Source: Minicystis rosea (GTDB taxonomy: Bacteria; Myxococcota_A; Polyangia; Polyangiales; Polyangiaceae). From it: a DNA stretch of 64,000 bases. Position 1 is the stretch's first letter. Every line of letters starts with the position of its first letter. The notes below the pieces were generated by a model, which was given only the letters and a program-made list of their open reading frames with translations, was not told the DNA's origin and ran no database searches. Of the stretch, positions 35,329 through 43,981 are shown piece by piece. The DNA lies in assembly GCA_001931535.1 (NCBI GenBank), contig CP016211.1, forward strand, positions 6,617,573 through 6,681,572, read 5' to 3'. The translations under genes were made by a program, and so were the position numbers.

Positions 35329-37158
35329 ATGCTTCGTACTCTTTTCCCCTGCCTCGTCCTCGGATCCTTCGCCCTCACGGCCTGCGGCGGTGTCGAAACG
35401 GAGCCCACCGGCACCACGTCCGGCACCGGCGGCGAGACGAGCACCACCACGGGATCGGGCGGCGCGGGCACCGGTGGCACGGGCACCGGCGGTCACGCGT
35501 CCACCGTCGACAGCATCGCGATCGTCCCGGGCCCGGACATCTTCTGCAACGACAGCTGTTTCATGATGCCCGCGGGCGAGGAGCGTCAGTTCGCCGCCCT
35601 GGTCCTGGACGCCGACGGGAACCCCGTGACCGACGTCGCCATCTCGTGGAAGACCGGCGACACCACCCATGCGAGCGTCGACCCCACCGGCAAGGTGAAG
35701 GCGCTGAAGAAGGGAACGTCGTCGCTCACGGCCACCGCCGACGGCAAGACCGCGACCCAGGATCTCTTCATCACGGCCCCCGTCGTGAGCAAGATCGTCG
35801 TCACGCCGCCCAAGGGCACGGCCGCGAGCCCGGGCGCGAGCGTCGACTTCGACGCCGTCGCATACGATCTCGACGACAAGCCGATCCTCGACGCCGAGCT
35901 CTCCTGGTCGGTGAGCAACGACGTGATCGCGACCGTCGATGGTAGCGGCGTCGCGAGCTCGAGCGTCGACGGCACCATCGTCGTGCAGGTGACGACGGAC
36001 GGCGGCGGGCTGGGCTCGGCGACGCTCGTCACGGGCTCCGGCATGCCGACCACGACGCCCTTCTCGCTCGCGCAGATCTCCGCGGGCGGCTTCCATTCCT
36101 GCGGCATCGACGCGACGGGCGCCGCGTATTGCTGGGGCTTCAACCCGGTCGGCGAGCTCGGCGACGGGACGACGCTCCCTCCCGATCAGAACCGCCCGAC
36201 CCCCACGCCCGTGAAGGGCGGCCACACCTTCGCCAAGATCTTCGCGGGTGAGTACGAGACCTGCGCGCTCGACGCGGCCGGCGCCGGCTATTGTTGGGGA
36301 AGCCAAGCCACCGGCACGCTCGGCAACGGCGAGACGGCGGACGAGGCCATCACCGAGCCCACGCCCATGGTCGGCGGCCACGCGTTCGCCAAGCTGGCGA
36401 TGGGCGGCGGCCACGCCTGCGGGATCACGCTCACGGGCGCGCTCTACTGCTGGGGATCGAACGTGTGGAACGCGGTCGGCGACGGCACCGGCGTCGACAC
36501 CGGCACCCCGGTCGAGATCGCCAAGGGCACCATCTTCACCGACGTGACCGCGGGCCTCTACAGCACCTGCGCCGTGCGCGCCGACGGCCACGCGCTCTGC
36601 TGGGGTGAGGACGATCAGGGCCAGATCGGCCAAGGCGGCACGAGCGGCGGCAACCACCCCACGCCGGTCGAGGTCACGGGCGGCCACGTCTTCACCCACC
36701 TCTCGATGTACGGCTCCTTCGTGTGTGGCGTGGACGACGCCGGCGCGATCTGGTGCTGGGGCCGCAACGACACGAACCAGATCGGCGTGCCGGTCAACTA
36801 CGACGGGATCACCACCCCGACGAAGATCACCTCGTCGCTCACGTTCGTCGACGTGACCGCGGGCGCCTTCCACGCGTGCGGTCTGACGGCCGCAGGCGAG
36901 GTCGTGTGCTGGGGCGACGACTATTACGGTCAGCTCGGTGATGGCTCGGTGACGGCCTCGGCCTCTCCCGTCGCCGTCGCGGGGAACCTGGCCTTCGCGT
37001 CCCTCGACAGCGGCCCGCACCACACGTGTGGTCTCACGAAGACCGGCGGCGCCTACTGCTGGGGGACTTCCTTCACCGGCCAGCTCGGCAGCGGCTTCGG
37101 CGGCAGCGACGCCCTGTTCTCGGTCATCCCCTGGCCGGTGTCCTCTCCCCTCCCCTGA
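35329..37158 (+). CDS. Lipoprotein with two Ig-like (BIG_2) domains and seven RCC1-type repeats
   Basis: The 609-residue lipoprotein has a signal ending FALTACGG, a Gly/Thr linker, and two bacterial Ig-like domains (VDSIAIVPGPDIF to ATQDLFITAP, then VSKIVVTPPKGTA to TIVVQVTTDG). A seven-bladed RCC1 propeller follows, recognised by CWG and G-x-L/I-G units: YCWGFNPVGELGDG, YCWGSQATGTLGNG, YCWGSNVWNAVGDG, LCWGEDDQGQIGQG, WCWGRNDTNQIG, VCWGDDYYGQLGDG, YCWGTSFTGQLGSG. It is surface-exposed and probably a binding protein. An AGGAG precedes the ATG. Confidence 0.88.
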   Translation: MLRTLFPCLVLGSFALTACGGVETEPTGTTSGTGGETSTTTGSGGAGTGGTGTGGHASTVDSIAIVPGPDIFCNDSCFMMPAGEERQFAALVLDADGNPVTDVAISWKTGDTTHASVDPTGKVKALKKGTSSLTATADGKTATQDLFITAPVVSKIVVTPPKGTAASPGASVDFDAVAYDLDDKPILDAELSWSVSNDVIATVDGSGVASSSVDGTIVVQVTTDGGGLGSATLVTGSGMPTTTPFSLAQISAGGFHSCGIDATGAAYCWGFNPVGELGDGTTLPPDQNRPTPTPVKGGHTFAKIFAGEYETCALDAAGAGYCWGSQATGTLGNGETADEAITEPTPMVGGHAFAKLAMGGGHACGITLTGALYCWGSNVWNAVGDGTGVDTGTPVEIAKGTIFTDVTAGLYSTCAVRADGHALCWGEDDQGQIGQGGTSGGNHPTPVEVTGGHVFTHLSMYGSFVCGVDDAGAIWCWGRNDTNQIGVPVNYDGITTPTKITSSLTFVDVTAGAFHACGLTAAGEVVCWGDDYYGQLGDGSVTASASPVAVAGNLAFASLDSGPHHTCGLTKTGGAYCWGTSFTGQLGSGFGGSDALFSVIPWPVSSPLP

Positions 37159-37266
37159 TCACGATCCCGAGGCCGCGGGAACACGCTCCGTGTTCTCGCG
37201 GACCGCGCGACGGCCTGACTGCCTGACCCGACGATCACGGACGACGTTCTCCCTCCCGCGCTCGCC

Positions 37267-38844
37267 TCACGGCGCCAGCTTCGCGACCACGACGCCCTTC
37301 GTGGCGGCCAGCGGCGGCCCGCCGCCAAAGTCCAAGGACGGGTCCACGCTGGCGAGGAACACCGCGCCTTGCGGCGTACAGGCCATGACGAAGCTGCCGC
37401 TCGCGAATGCACGGCTCCACAAGTGCCCGCCGCTCGCGTCGAGCTTCACCACGAATCGCGTCCCCGTGATCGGGCCGCCGCCGAAGTCCGCGGTGCCCGT
37501 GAAATCACCGCTCACGATCAGGTCACCGGCCGCGTCCGAGCAGGCCGAGAGTGAGCTCCCGAGCGTCATCGAGAAGCTCTTGCTGAAGATGTGATTGCCA
37601 CTCTCGTCCACCTTGGCGATCGCGAGTGACTTGCCTGCGCCGCTCGTGAGCGGCCCGCCGCCGAAATCCACCGATCCCGAGAAGCCCTGTGCAATGAGCA
37701 CCGTTCCGCTCGGCCCCGCCGCGAGCTGCGCCCCGGATCCATAGGCCTTGGTGAGCACCGTGCTCCCGGAAGCGTCCGTCTTCACGAGCCCGGCCGCCGA
37801 CGTGTAGAACACCCCGCCCGCGGCGCTCGGCAGGAGCGCGCCGCCCACCGAGCCGATGGTCTTTCCCCAGAGCTTGGCCCCCGCGGCGTCCTGCTTCGAG
37901 AGCACTTGCCCCGAAAGCGTGCTGCTCGGCCCATACTCGATGGATCCGTAATAGGCATTGTGCAGCGCAAAGACCTCTCCCGTCCCGCCGACCGCGATGC
38001 CATAAAGGTACTCGCCCTGCTGCTGCCCGACGAATCCATAGCTCGTCTCGAACACCAGTTGCCCGAGCGGAGCATACTTGCGCACGGTCACGGTCGGCTC
38101 GGCACCCTGGTGGGTGGCGTCCGACCCGAGAAAGACGTTCCCCGCGCCGTCGAACGCCGCCGCCTTGGCCACGGTGGAGCTGCCATCCTGGTATGCGTCG
38201 GCCCGGAGGCCGGTCCCATTGCCGTCGATCACGGCATAAAAGCCCAGCTCGCCGGTCGTCTGGCCCACCATGATCTGTTTGGGAGGCACGCTCAAGGTGC
38301 CATGGAGCGAGCCGGCAAACACCGCATCTCCCGATGCGTCGGCCGCTATCGCGCCGAGCGACAGGCTCGATCCCGCAGGCTGTGCATCCGAGAGCGGATA
38401 AACCTTGATCCAAAGCGCGCTCCCGCCCGCCGCCGCGACACAGGCCCCATTGCCATCACAGGTGCCGCCCACGCATACCGTCCCCGCGGCGGCATGGGTA
38501 TGCGCGCACTGGCCATCTCCACCGCAGGTGTCGTTCGTACAAGGATTGCCATCCTCGCAGCTCGCGGGATCGGAGAGCTCACACCCCGCCATACCGCCTG
38601 TCCCACTGCTGCTCGCGCTCGTGCTGCTGCTGCTCGCGCTCGTGCTGCTGCTGCTCGTGCTCGTGCTCGTGCTGCTACTCGCGGTGCTGCTGCTTGTGCT
38701 GCCGGCGCCGCCGCCTGTGCCCGTGGTCGTGCTGCTCGCGCCTCCAGTCCCGCCGCCCTGGCTTCCTCCACAAGCAGCCAAGGTGATCACGATACCGGCG
38801 CCGAGCGCCTTCTTGGTCGAACCTTCGCTCATCAATCGTCCCAT
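37267..38844 (-). CDS. Lipoprotein with long Ser/Thr linker and beta-propeller-like repeats
   Basis: The 525-residue lipoprotein has a signal ending ITLAACGG, a ~60-residue Ser/Thr linker encoded by a tandem DNA repeat, and a short Cys-rich block (CEDGNPCTNDTCGGDGQC). Strand repeats then recur with FGGGP or VDFGGGPL and KLDASGG at the ends of blades (FSGSVDFGGGP, FTGTADFGGGP, SLDFGGGPP). This is typical of SBBP/beta-propeller lipoproteins of Polyangia. I chose the ATG at 38844 because GAGG lies 5 bases before it; other ATGs at 38832, 38859 and 38862 are possible. Function unknown. Confidence 0.8.
   Translation of the reverse strand: MGRLMSEGSTKKALGAGIVITLAACGGSQGGGTGGASSTTTGTGGGAGSTSSSTASSSTSTSTSSSSTSASSSSTSASSSGTGGMAGCELSDPASCEDGNPCTNDTCGGDGQCAHTHAAAGTVCVGGTCDGNGACVAAAGGSALWIKVYPLSDAQPAGSSLSLGAIAADASGDAVFAGSLHGTLSVPPKQIMVGQTTGELGFYAVIDGNGTGLRADAYQDGSSTVAKAAAFDGAGNVFLGSDATHQGAEPTVTVRKYAPLGQLVFETSYGFVGQQQGEYLYGIAVGGTGEVFALHNAYYGSIEYGPSSTLSGQVLSKQDAAGAKLWGKTIGSVGGALLPSAAGGVFYTSAAGLVKTDASGSTVLTKAYGSGAQLAAGPSGTVLIAQGFSGSVDFGGGPLTSGAGKSLAIAKVDESGNHIFSKSFSMTLGSSLSACSDAAGDLIVSGDFTGTADFGGGPITGTRFVVKLDASGGHLWSRAFASGSFVMACTPQGAVFLASVDPSLDFGGGPPLAATKGVVVAKLAP
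38606..38702. repeat. 21-bp tandem repeat encoding the Ser/Thr linker
   Basis: Two identical 21-bp units (38611-38631 and 38632-38652) are followed by a third diverged unit (38653-38673) and shorter CTCGTG/CTGCTG runs. They encode the Ser/Thr/Ala linker of the lipoprotein on the minus strand. In-frame copy changes would alter linker length only. Confidence 0.75.
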
Positions 38845-39060
38845 TCGTACCTCGCGCATCATAGGCACCGGCAGTCTGGACTCTGTTGCGCGGGCGCGCT
38901 GGCAGGTTCATCGAGCAGCGCGGGGTCGAGGAGCGATCGTGGGTGTGGGCCGCATCGAAGAGTGAGCTCCATCGACCCGCGGCCCGATCGCTCGCGGCAG
39001 CTCTACTGCCCTTCAGCTCCCACCTCCTCCGAAGGAAGTGATGGATCGTCCGAATCCAAG

Positions 39061-39819
39061 CTAGGGCTGCGCGCGGCGTGTCGCGAAGAACGCGACCCGA
39101 CGCGGGAGCAGCGGCGTGTCCCCGTACGCGCGGGCAGTCTCCACGTCGAAGCCGACCTCGTCGAGCATAGATGCGAGCGTACGCTCATCGAAGGCGCGGA
39201 CGTGGTGCACCTCGCGCGAGCGACGGTACGCGTCGCCCACGCGGCGGAAGACCTCGATGCTGCGCGTGATCGCGCGCGTGTCGCGATCGTCGCGGGTGTC
39301 CACGAGGATCGCCCACGCCTCATCCGATCGCCACGACCGCGCGTCGAGCGCGGGCCCGTCTACGCCAATCACGTCGAACACGAAATGCCCGCTCGGCGGC
39401 AGTGCCCGCGCGACCCTCTCGAAGAGCGCGCGGACGCGGGCTTCGGCGTCGGCGTCGGGATCGTGGTAGGTCAGCACCTCGCCCACCGCGAGGATGGCTT
39501 CGCACGGCGCGAGGTCGACGTCGTACGCCGAGGCCTGGTGGAAGGTCGCTCGCGGCGCTGCCGCGCGTGCCGCCTCGAGAAGCCACGGCGACGGCTCCAC
39601 GGCGGTGACCGAAAACCCGGCGTCGACGAGCGCGCGGGTGGTCACGCCCGCGCCGCAACCGAGATCGATGACATGTCGCACGGGGACGCGAGAGACGCGG
39701 AAGCGAGAGACGATGTGCCCTGCCGCGCCGGCAGCATGATCGCCGAACGCAGAGGCCTGCACGAAGGCGAGATCCTCTTCGTAGAGGGTGCGTGCGGAGA
39801 TGGCGTGCTCGGTCAACAT
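39061..39819 (-). CDS. SAM-dependent class I methyltransferase
   Basis: The 252-residue protein carries the SAM-binding motif I VIDLGCGAGVTTRALVDAGF (about 49-68), an acidic post-strand-2 residue in VTAVEPSPW, and the ILAVGEVLTYHD block. It fits the small-molecule methyltransferase group (Methyltransf_11/25-like). The substrate is unknown. It is not in a clear operon and ends near a LysR regulator gene on the same strand. Confidence 0.82.
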   Translation of the reverse strand: MLTEHAISARTLYEEDLAFVQASAFGDHAAGAAGHIVSRFRVSRVPVRHVIDLGCGAGVTTRALVDAGFSVTAVEPSPWLLEAARAAAPRATFHQASAYDVDLAPCEAILAVGEVLTYHDPDADAEARVRALFERVARALPPSGHFVFDVIGVDGPALDARSWRSDEAWAILVDTRDDRDTRAITRSIEVFRRVGDAYRRSREVHHVRAFDERTLASMLDEVGFDVETARAYGDTPLLPRRVAFFATRRAQP

Positions 39820-39874
39820 CGCTTCCTGCTTCGAGGCTGATGAACCGGCTCAACCTACCACCCGAGGAGCGCGG

Positions 39875-40792
39875 TCAGACGATCTCCTTGCGCAGGCGCC
39901 CCGCGAGCAGCTCGACGAAGCGGCGCACGCGCGTGGGGGTGCGGGCTTCGGAGGGCCAGACGGCGTGGACCGGGACCGGCGCGAGGAGGTACTCGTCGAG
40001 CAGGATCTCGGCCTCGCCGCGCTCGATCGCGTCGCGGAGCTGGAAGAACGGCGCGATGGCGATCCCCAGCCCCGCGAGGACGGCGTGGTTGGTGACGTAG
40101 GCGCTGTCGGACTCGAAGCCTCCGTCGACGACCACGCGCTGGGTGGCCCCGTCGGGCGCCTGGAACGTCCATGCGCGCGCGTCCTGCGCCGACGTCCGCA
40201 CGATGCAGGCGTGCCGCGCGAGATCGGCGGGCACCTCCGGGCGCCCGCGCTGGGCGAGGTACGAGGGCGCGGCGACGATCACGCGCCGGAGCGACGCGAT
40301 CTTCCGTGTCTTGAGCGGCGACGGGGAGAGCTGACCGATGCGGATCATCAGATCGACGCCGCTCCGCACGGGCTCGGTGAACTGCTCGGAGATGCGGAGA
40401 TCGAACGTCACCTGCGTGTTCTGTGCCGAGAACTCGCGGATGGCAGGGACGACGTAGCGACCGACGAAAAAAGCGGATCCCGCGATGCAGAGGCGTCCGC
40501 GGAGCGCGCTGGACGCCTCATGGATCTCCGTCTCCGCGAGGTCGATCTCGCGGAGCGCGGCGCTCACGCGCGCATGGAACGCGCGCCCCGCCTCGGTGGG
40601 CTCCGCCGAGCGCGTCGTGCGCCGGACGAGGACGACGCCGAGCTGCTCCTCGAGCGCAGCGAGCGAGCGGCTCACCGACTGGAGCGAGCGGCGGAGGCGC
40701 TTCGCCGCGCGGGTGAGGTTCCCCGCGTCGACGACAGCGACGAAGGCTTCGTAGTGCTGGAGCCTGGCGCCGTCGGCGGGGGACTCTTTCAT
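39875..40792 (-). CDS. LysR-family transcriptional regulator
   Basis: The 305-residue protein has an N-terminal winged HTH (LQHYEAFVAVVDAGNLTRAA, KRLRRSLQSVSRSLAALEEQ, residues 9-60) and a periplasmic-binding-like effector domain (LRGRLCIAGSAFFVGRYVVP, DLMIRIGQLS, AVLAGLGIAIAPFF). The pattern is that of AaeR/DsdC-type LTTRs with a typical ~300-residue length. It sits downstream, on the same strand, of the SDR/DUF3237 operon with a 120-bp gap. It could regulate that operon, but the usual divergent layout is absent. Confidence 0.88.
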   Translation of the reverse strand: MKESPADGARLQHYEAFVAVVDAGNLTRAAKRLRRSLQSVSRSLAALEEQLGVVLVRRTTRSAEPTEAGRAFHARVSAALREIDLAETEIHEASSALRGRLCIAGSAFFVGRYVVPAIREFSAQNTQVTFDLRISEQFTEPVRSGVDLMIRIGQLSPSPLKTRKIASLRRVIVAAPSYLAQRGRPEVPADLARHACIVRTSAQDARAWTFQAPDGATQRVVVDGGFESDSAYVTNHAVLAGLGIAIAPFFQLRDAIERGEAEILLDEYLLAPVPVHAVWPSEARTPTRVRRFVELLAGRLRKEIV

Positions 40793-40912
40793 CAGGCGAG
40801 AGAATAGGCGCGCCCCTCTCCCCCGTTCAACCGGCACGGCCAAGGCGTCTCCGGACAGGCGCGAGCGTGACGCCGGGATGGCCTCCCGCGCTCACCTCGG
40901 TCACGGATCGCG

Positions 40913-41323
40913 TCAGAGGATCTCCTCGATGACGTGGACCGGACCGCTCGGCGCGATCTCCCCGCGTCCGACGGCGAGAAGGCGGTTCAGGAAGGCGTAC
41001 TGCGGCGCCGCCGTCTCGAAGCGAGGGAGGGTGCGAAAGTAAGGCGCGCCCGCGGCGGAGTCGTCGCGGAGCCCTTCGAACGTCATGTGGATGAGCGCGC
41101 CGTCGTCGGTCTCCAGGGTGACGCGGAGGTCGAGCTCCATCACCCCATCAGCGCGCTTGATCGTCCAGTCGTCGCCGCCGGAGAGCACCTTGCCGCGAAG
41201 GCGTTCACCGTCGAACGTCCCTCCGATGATCGGGAAGGTCACGCGCAGGCCGTGAGGCCCTTGGCCGATCACCTGTGTCGGCGCGGCCTTGAGGCGAAGC
41301 GTGAAGAGAGGTCGTGTTTGCAT
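40913..41323 (-). CDS. DUF3237 family protein (second copy)
   Basis: The 136-residue protein is a paralogue of the gene at 41449-41898: RLRGKVLSGGDDWTIKRADG, LRVTLETDDGALIHMTFEGL, APYFRTLPRFETAAPQYAFL. DUF3237 proteins form a small beta-barrel-like fold and often accompany dehydrogenases; their activity is not well known. The ATG at 41323 has AGGAG about 8 bases upstream, inside the preceding micro-ORF, and starts 2 bases after that ORF's stop. Confidence 0.85.
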   Translation of the reverse strand: MQTRPLFTLRLKAAPTQVIGQGPHGLRVTFPIIGGTFDGERLRGKVLSGGDDWTIKRADGVMELDLRVTLETDDGALIHMTFEGLRDDSAAGAPYFRTLPRFETAAPQYAFLNRLLAVGRGEIAPSGPVHVIEEIL

Positions 41324-41325
41324 GA

Positions 41326-41439
41326 TCAAGCTCCTGTCTGCGTTGCCCCTCGCGGGAGATCGCCCGGGGCCGCCACGCCCCCGCATCCGGCGAGGGCGAG
41401 CGCGGCCATCTCGAGGAGGTCCCTGCGGCGCACGTCCAT
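41326..41439 (-). CDS. 37-residue micro-ORF resembling a Tat lipoprotein signal peptide
   Basis: The product begins MDVRRRDLLEMAALALAGCG: a twin-arginine-like RRRDLL, a short hydrophobic run, then a lipobox LAGC, and it stops after 18 more residues. It lies in the operon between the two DUF3237 genes, 9 bases after one and 2 bases before the next. It has a GAGG about 7 bases before its ATG. It could be a stranded signal peptide of a formerly exported DUF3237 protein or a coupling leader peptide. It is too short to be a functional lipoprotein. Confidence 0.4.
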   Translation of the reverse strand: MDVRRRDLLEMAALALAGCGGVAAPGDLPRGATQTGA

Positions 41440-41448
41440 CGCGCGGCC

Positions 41449-41898
41449 TCAAAGGACCTCGAAGATCGTGTAGATCGGGCCTTCCGCGCGGCGATCCGCG
41501 GTCGCGACGGCGACGAGGCGGTTCAGGAAGGCGTACTTCGGCGCCGCCGTCTCGAAGCGCGGCGTCGTGCGGAAGTAGTACGCCGCCGGATCGATCCTCT
41601 CGCCGCGCGAGAGAGCGGCGAGCACCTCGGGGGGACCGTGGCGGAGGCCGAACGACGTCATGTGGATGAGCGCTCCGTCGTCGGTGGCGAGGGCGAGGCG
41701 CAGATCGAGCTCGAGGACGCCGTCGCCGCGGAGGAGCGTCCAGTCGCTGCCGCCGGGGAGGACGACACCGCGGAGCCGCGGCCCTTCGAAGCTGCCGCTC
41801 GGCACCGGCGCGGTGACCCGCGTGCCGTGCGGGACCGCGCCGATCTTCTGCGTGCCCTCGACCTTCACCGCGAGGGTCATGAGGAGACGAGCGTCCAT
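41449..41898 (-). CDS. DUF3237 family protein (first copy)
   Basis: The 149-residue protein reads RLRGVVLPGGSDWTLLRGDG, LRLALATDDGALIHMTSFGL, YYFRTTPRFETAAPKYAFLN, giving the DUF3237 signature. It is a paralogue of the gene at 40913-41323, with about 50 percent identity in the conserved core by eye. The ATG at 41898 lies 7 bases after the SDR stop with GAGGGG in between. A longer start at 41931 would overlap the SDR gene. Cytoplasmic; exact reaction unknown. Confidence 0.85.
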   Translation of the reverse strand: MDARLLMTLAVKVEGTQKIGAVPHGTRVTAPVPSGSFEGPRLRGVVLPGGSDWTLLRGDGVLELDLRLALATDDGALIHMTSFGLRHGPPEVLAALSRGERIDPAAYYFRTTPRFETAAPKYAFLNRLVAVATADRRAEGPIYTIFEVL

Positions 41899-41905
41899 GG
41901 CCCCC

Positions 41906-42619
41906 TCACCCGATCCCCGCGGCCATGCCACCGTCGACGTGGAGAATCTCGCCGGTCACGAAGGGCGCCGCGTCGAGGTAGAGCACCGCGTCGACGACGT
42001 CCTTCACCACGCCCATCCGCCGGAGCGGGTGGAGCTTGGCGAGCGCGTCGTGGCTCGCGGGATCGTGCATCGGCGTCTCGATGACCCCAGGCGCGACCGC
42101 GTTCACGCGGATCCCCTTCTTCGCATGCTCGATCGCCAGCGCCGTGGTGAGCGCGTCGAGGCCGCCCTTGGTGAGCGAGGCGAGGCCGGCGGGGATGTCC
42201 GCGCGCGGCTGCTCGACGAGCGCCGCGGTGATGTTGACGACGTGGCCGCGCCCTCGGGCGAGCATCTCGACGAGGGCGAGCTGGGTGATGTGGAAGACGC
42301 CGGTGACGTTGATGCCGGTCACCCCATCGAAGTCCTCCTGCGTGTATTCGACGAAGGGCTTCGGCACGAAGATGCCGGCGTTGTTGACGAGCGTGTCGAT
42401 GCGCCCGAAGCGCTCCTTGGCCGCAGCGACGACGCGGGCGGCGGTCGCGCGATCGCGGATGTCGCCGGCCACCGTGACGACCTGATCGTCGTCGTGCCGG
42501 GCGATGTTGCGCGAGGTGGCGACGACGCCGTAGCCGCGCTCGCGGAAGCCGGCGACGAGGCCCGCTCCGATTCCCTGCGATGCGCCGGTGACGATGACGA
42601 CCTTCTGCTCGTGGCTCAT
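41906..42619 (-). CDS. SDR-family protein of the Tyr-less ASLTKGG clade
   Basis: The 237-residue Rossmann protein has TGASQGIGAG (residues ~11-20), NNAGIF, IRVNAVAPG and ILHVDGGM. At the catalytic site it reads A-S-L-T-K: the Tyr of YxxxK is Ala while the Lys remains. It also has VVNITAAL in place of the usual Ser. The site is therefore non-classical. It is the first gene of an operon with two DUF3237 genes, which suggests a shared small-molecule pathway. Start ATG at 42619. Confidence 0.85.
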   Translation of the reverse strand: MSHEQKVVIVTGASQGIGAGLVAGFRERGYGVVATSRNIARHDDDQVVTVAGDIRDRATAARVVAAAKERFGRIDTLVNNAGIFVPKPFVEYTQEDFDGVTGINVTGVFHITQLALVEMLARGRGHVVNITAALVEQPRADIPAGLASLTKGGLDALTTALAIEHAKKGIRVNAVAPGVIETPMHDPASHDALAKLHPLRRMGVVKDVVDAVLYLDAAPFVTGEILHVDGGMAAGIG

Positions 42620-43222
42620 GACATGCTCCTGATGACGATGGGCGCAGCCGCTCCGGCCACGCGCCTCCATCGACACCGAGAGCAGTAAGCCGTGACGCGC
42701 ACTCGCAGAAGGCGCGCTCGGTCACAGACTCTCTCTCGCGCACCGGAAGAATGGCGGCACGGTCGCCGAGTGGCTGCGCCCTCGCGCGGCCGCGTGCGCG
42801 GCAACGAGCCGGAGGCGCTCGACCGGGCTCGTGCCCATCCGGCACGCCCTCTCGCTCGAGCTCGGCCGCACGCCGCCGCGCCGACGTCGCCAGCATCAAC
42901 CCCCGGCTCACCACGACGTCGGCGCGTCTCGGGTTCAACGAACGCAGCTCCGGCTGCGTGCGGCAGGTGCGCTGTTCGCGCGGCCGGGGACAGCTCGTGC
43001 GCGCACACGCAGCGCACGCGGACGCACGGCTGGGCCCGGCAGCTCGGGAGGCCCGATATCCAGCGGGTTGGCGCCGTTTTTCCGCTCCCGGTCGGGGGCC
43101 ATGGGCCTCACGCGGCCTGGCACGAAACGTGGTCTTGGCCGGCCAGAGCGCATCGCAAGAGGGTTGATGAATGCAATGGCGCATTCATGGCCACTCCGCT
43201 GCTCGCGCTCGAAGGAGATCCC
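42620..43222. other. Divergent intergenic region without a recognised gene
   Basis: About 600 bp between the SDR operon and a lipoprotein gene on the other strand. Several Arg-rich open frames occur but none looks like a protein. It must hold both promoters; no operator was recognised. Confidence 0.45.
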
Positions 43223-43864
43223 ATGAACAAGATCGACAAGCGCAGCTTCGTCTCTATCGTCTCCCTCTTCCTCGCCGGCGCCGTCGCGGGTTGCGCCGTC
43301 CCCGCCTCGGACCTGCAAGAGCCTGAAGAGTTGGGCTCGGCCGAGGAGGCCATTCACGAGGCGACGTGTCTCGACACCTCCAATGATGGCATTCTGGACT
43401 ACGATGCCTACACCTATTGGTCGTTCCCAGGCGGTTGCGGCGGGAGCGGTTATGGCACGAGCCTCGGCACCAGCTCCTCGACCTATGGAGTCTCGACCTG
43501 TCCTGGTCAGTTCCGAGCGCGCTTTGGCCTCGGCAACGGGTGGCGCTGGGCGCAGCCGAGCATCGTATGGCCGTCCACCGCGACCGAGCTGAACGAGTCC
43601 AATTGCGGCGTGGCGTCGGTGCGAGCCAGCTTCTGGGCAAAGCGACGCGACAATGGGAGCTGGGATCGCTTGCCCGACACGGAGCAGACGGGGCAGTGGA
43701 AGAACAACACGTGCGTCTTCAATTATGTCTCGGGGTTCGGCGACTGGCCGGTCATCGAGCCCTCGGTGTACTCGGAGCTCAACGTCGCCGCCGACGCGCG
43801 CTACCTGTTCCTCAAGCAGCCGCTGAAGGTGCAATTGGCGACGGGCAAAAACGCCTGCCCGTGA
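43223..43864 (+). CDS. Small Cys-containing lipoprotein, unknown function
   Basis: The 213-residue lipoprotein has a signal with lipobox VAGC (~Cys24), then the SDLQEPEELGSAEEAIHEA segment often seen after signals of secreted myxobacterial proteins. The mature part has Trp/Gly-rich strands (YTYWSFPGGCGGSGYG, RARFGLGNGWRWAQPS, SFWAKRRDNGSWDRLP). AAGGAG at 43212-43217 supports the ATG. No family recognised. Confidence 0.75.
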   Translation: MNKIDKRSFVSIVSLFLAGAVAGCAVPASDLQEPEELGSAEEAIHEATCLDTSNDGILDYDAYTYWSFPGGCGGSGYGTSLGTSSSTYGVSTCPGQFRARFGLGNGWRWAQPSIVWPSTATELNESNCGVASVRASFWAKRRDNGSWDRLPDTEQTGQWKNNTCVFNYVSGFGDWPVIEPSVYSELNVAADARYLFLKQPLKVQLATGKNACP

Positions 43865-43981
43865 GGTGGTGAGCGCAGCGCAGCGAGGCCGCCGGGGAAG
43901 GCGGCCCGCCGCTTCAGCGCGTGCGTCGCGACAGCCGATCGAGCCCGCTCCTCCGAGCCGACGCGATCGGCTGCCCGTCGA

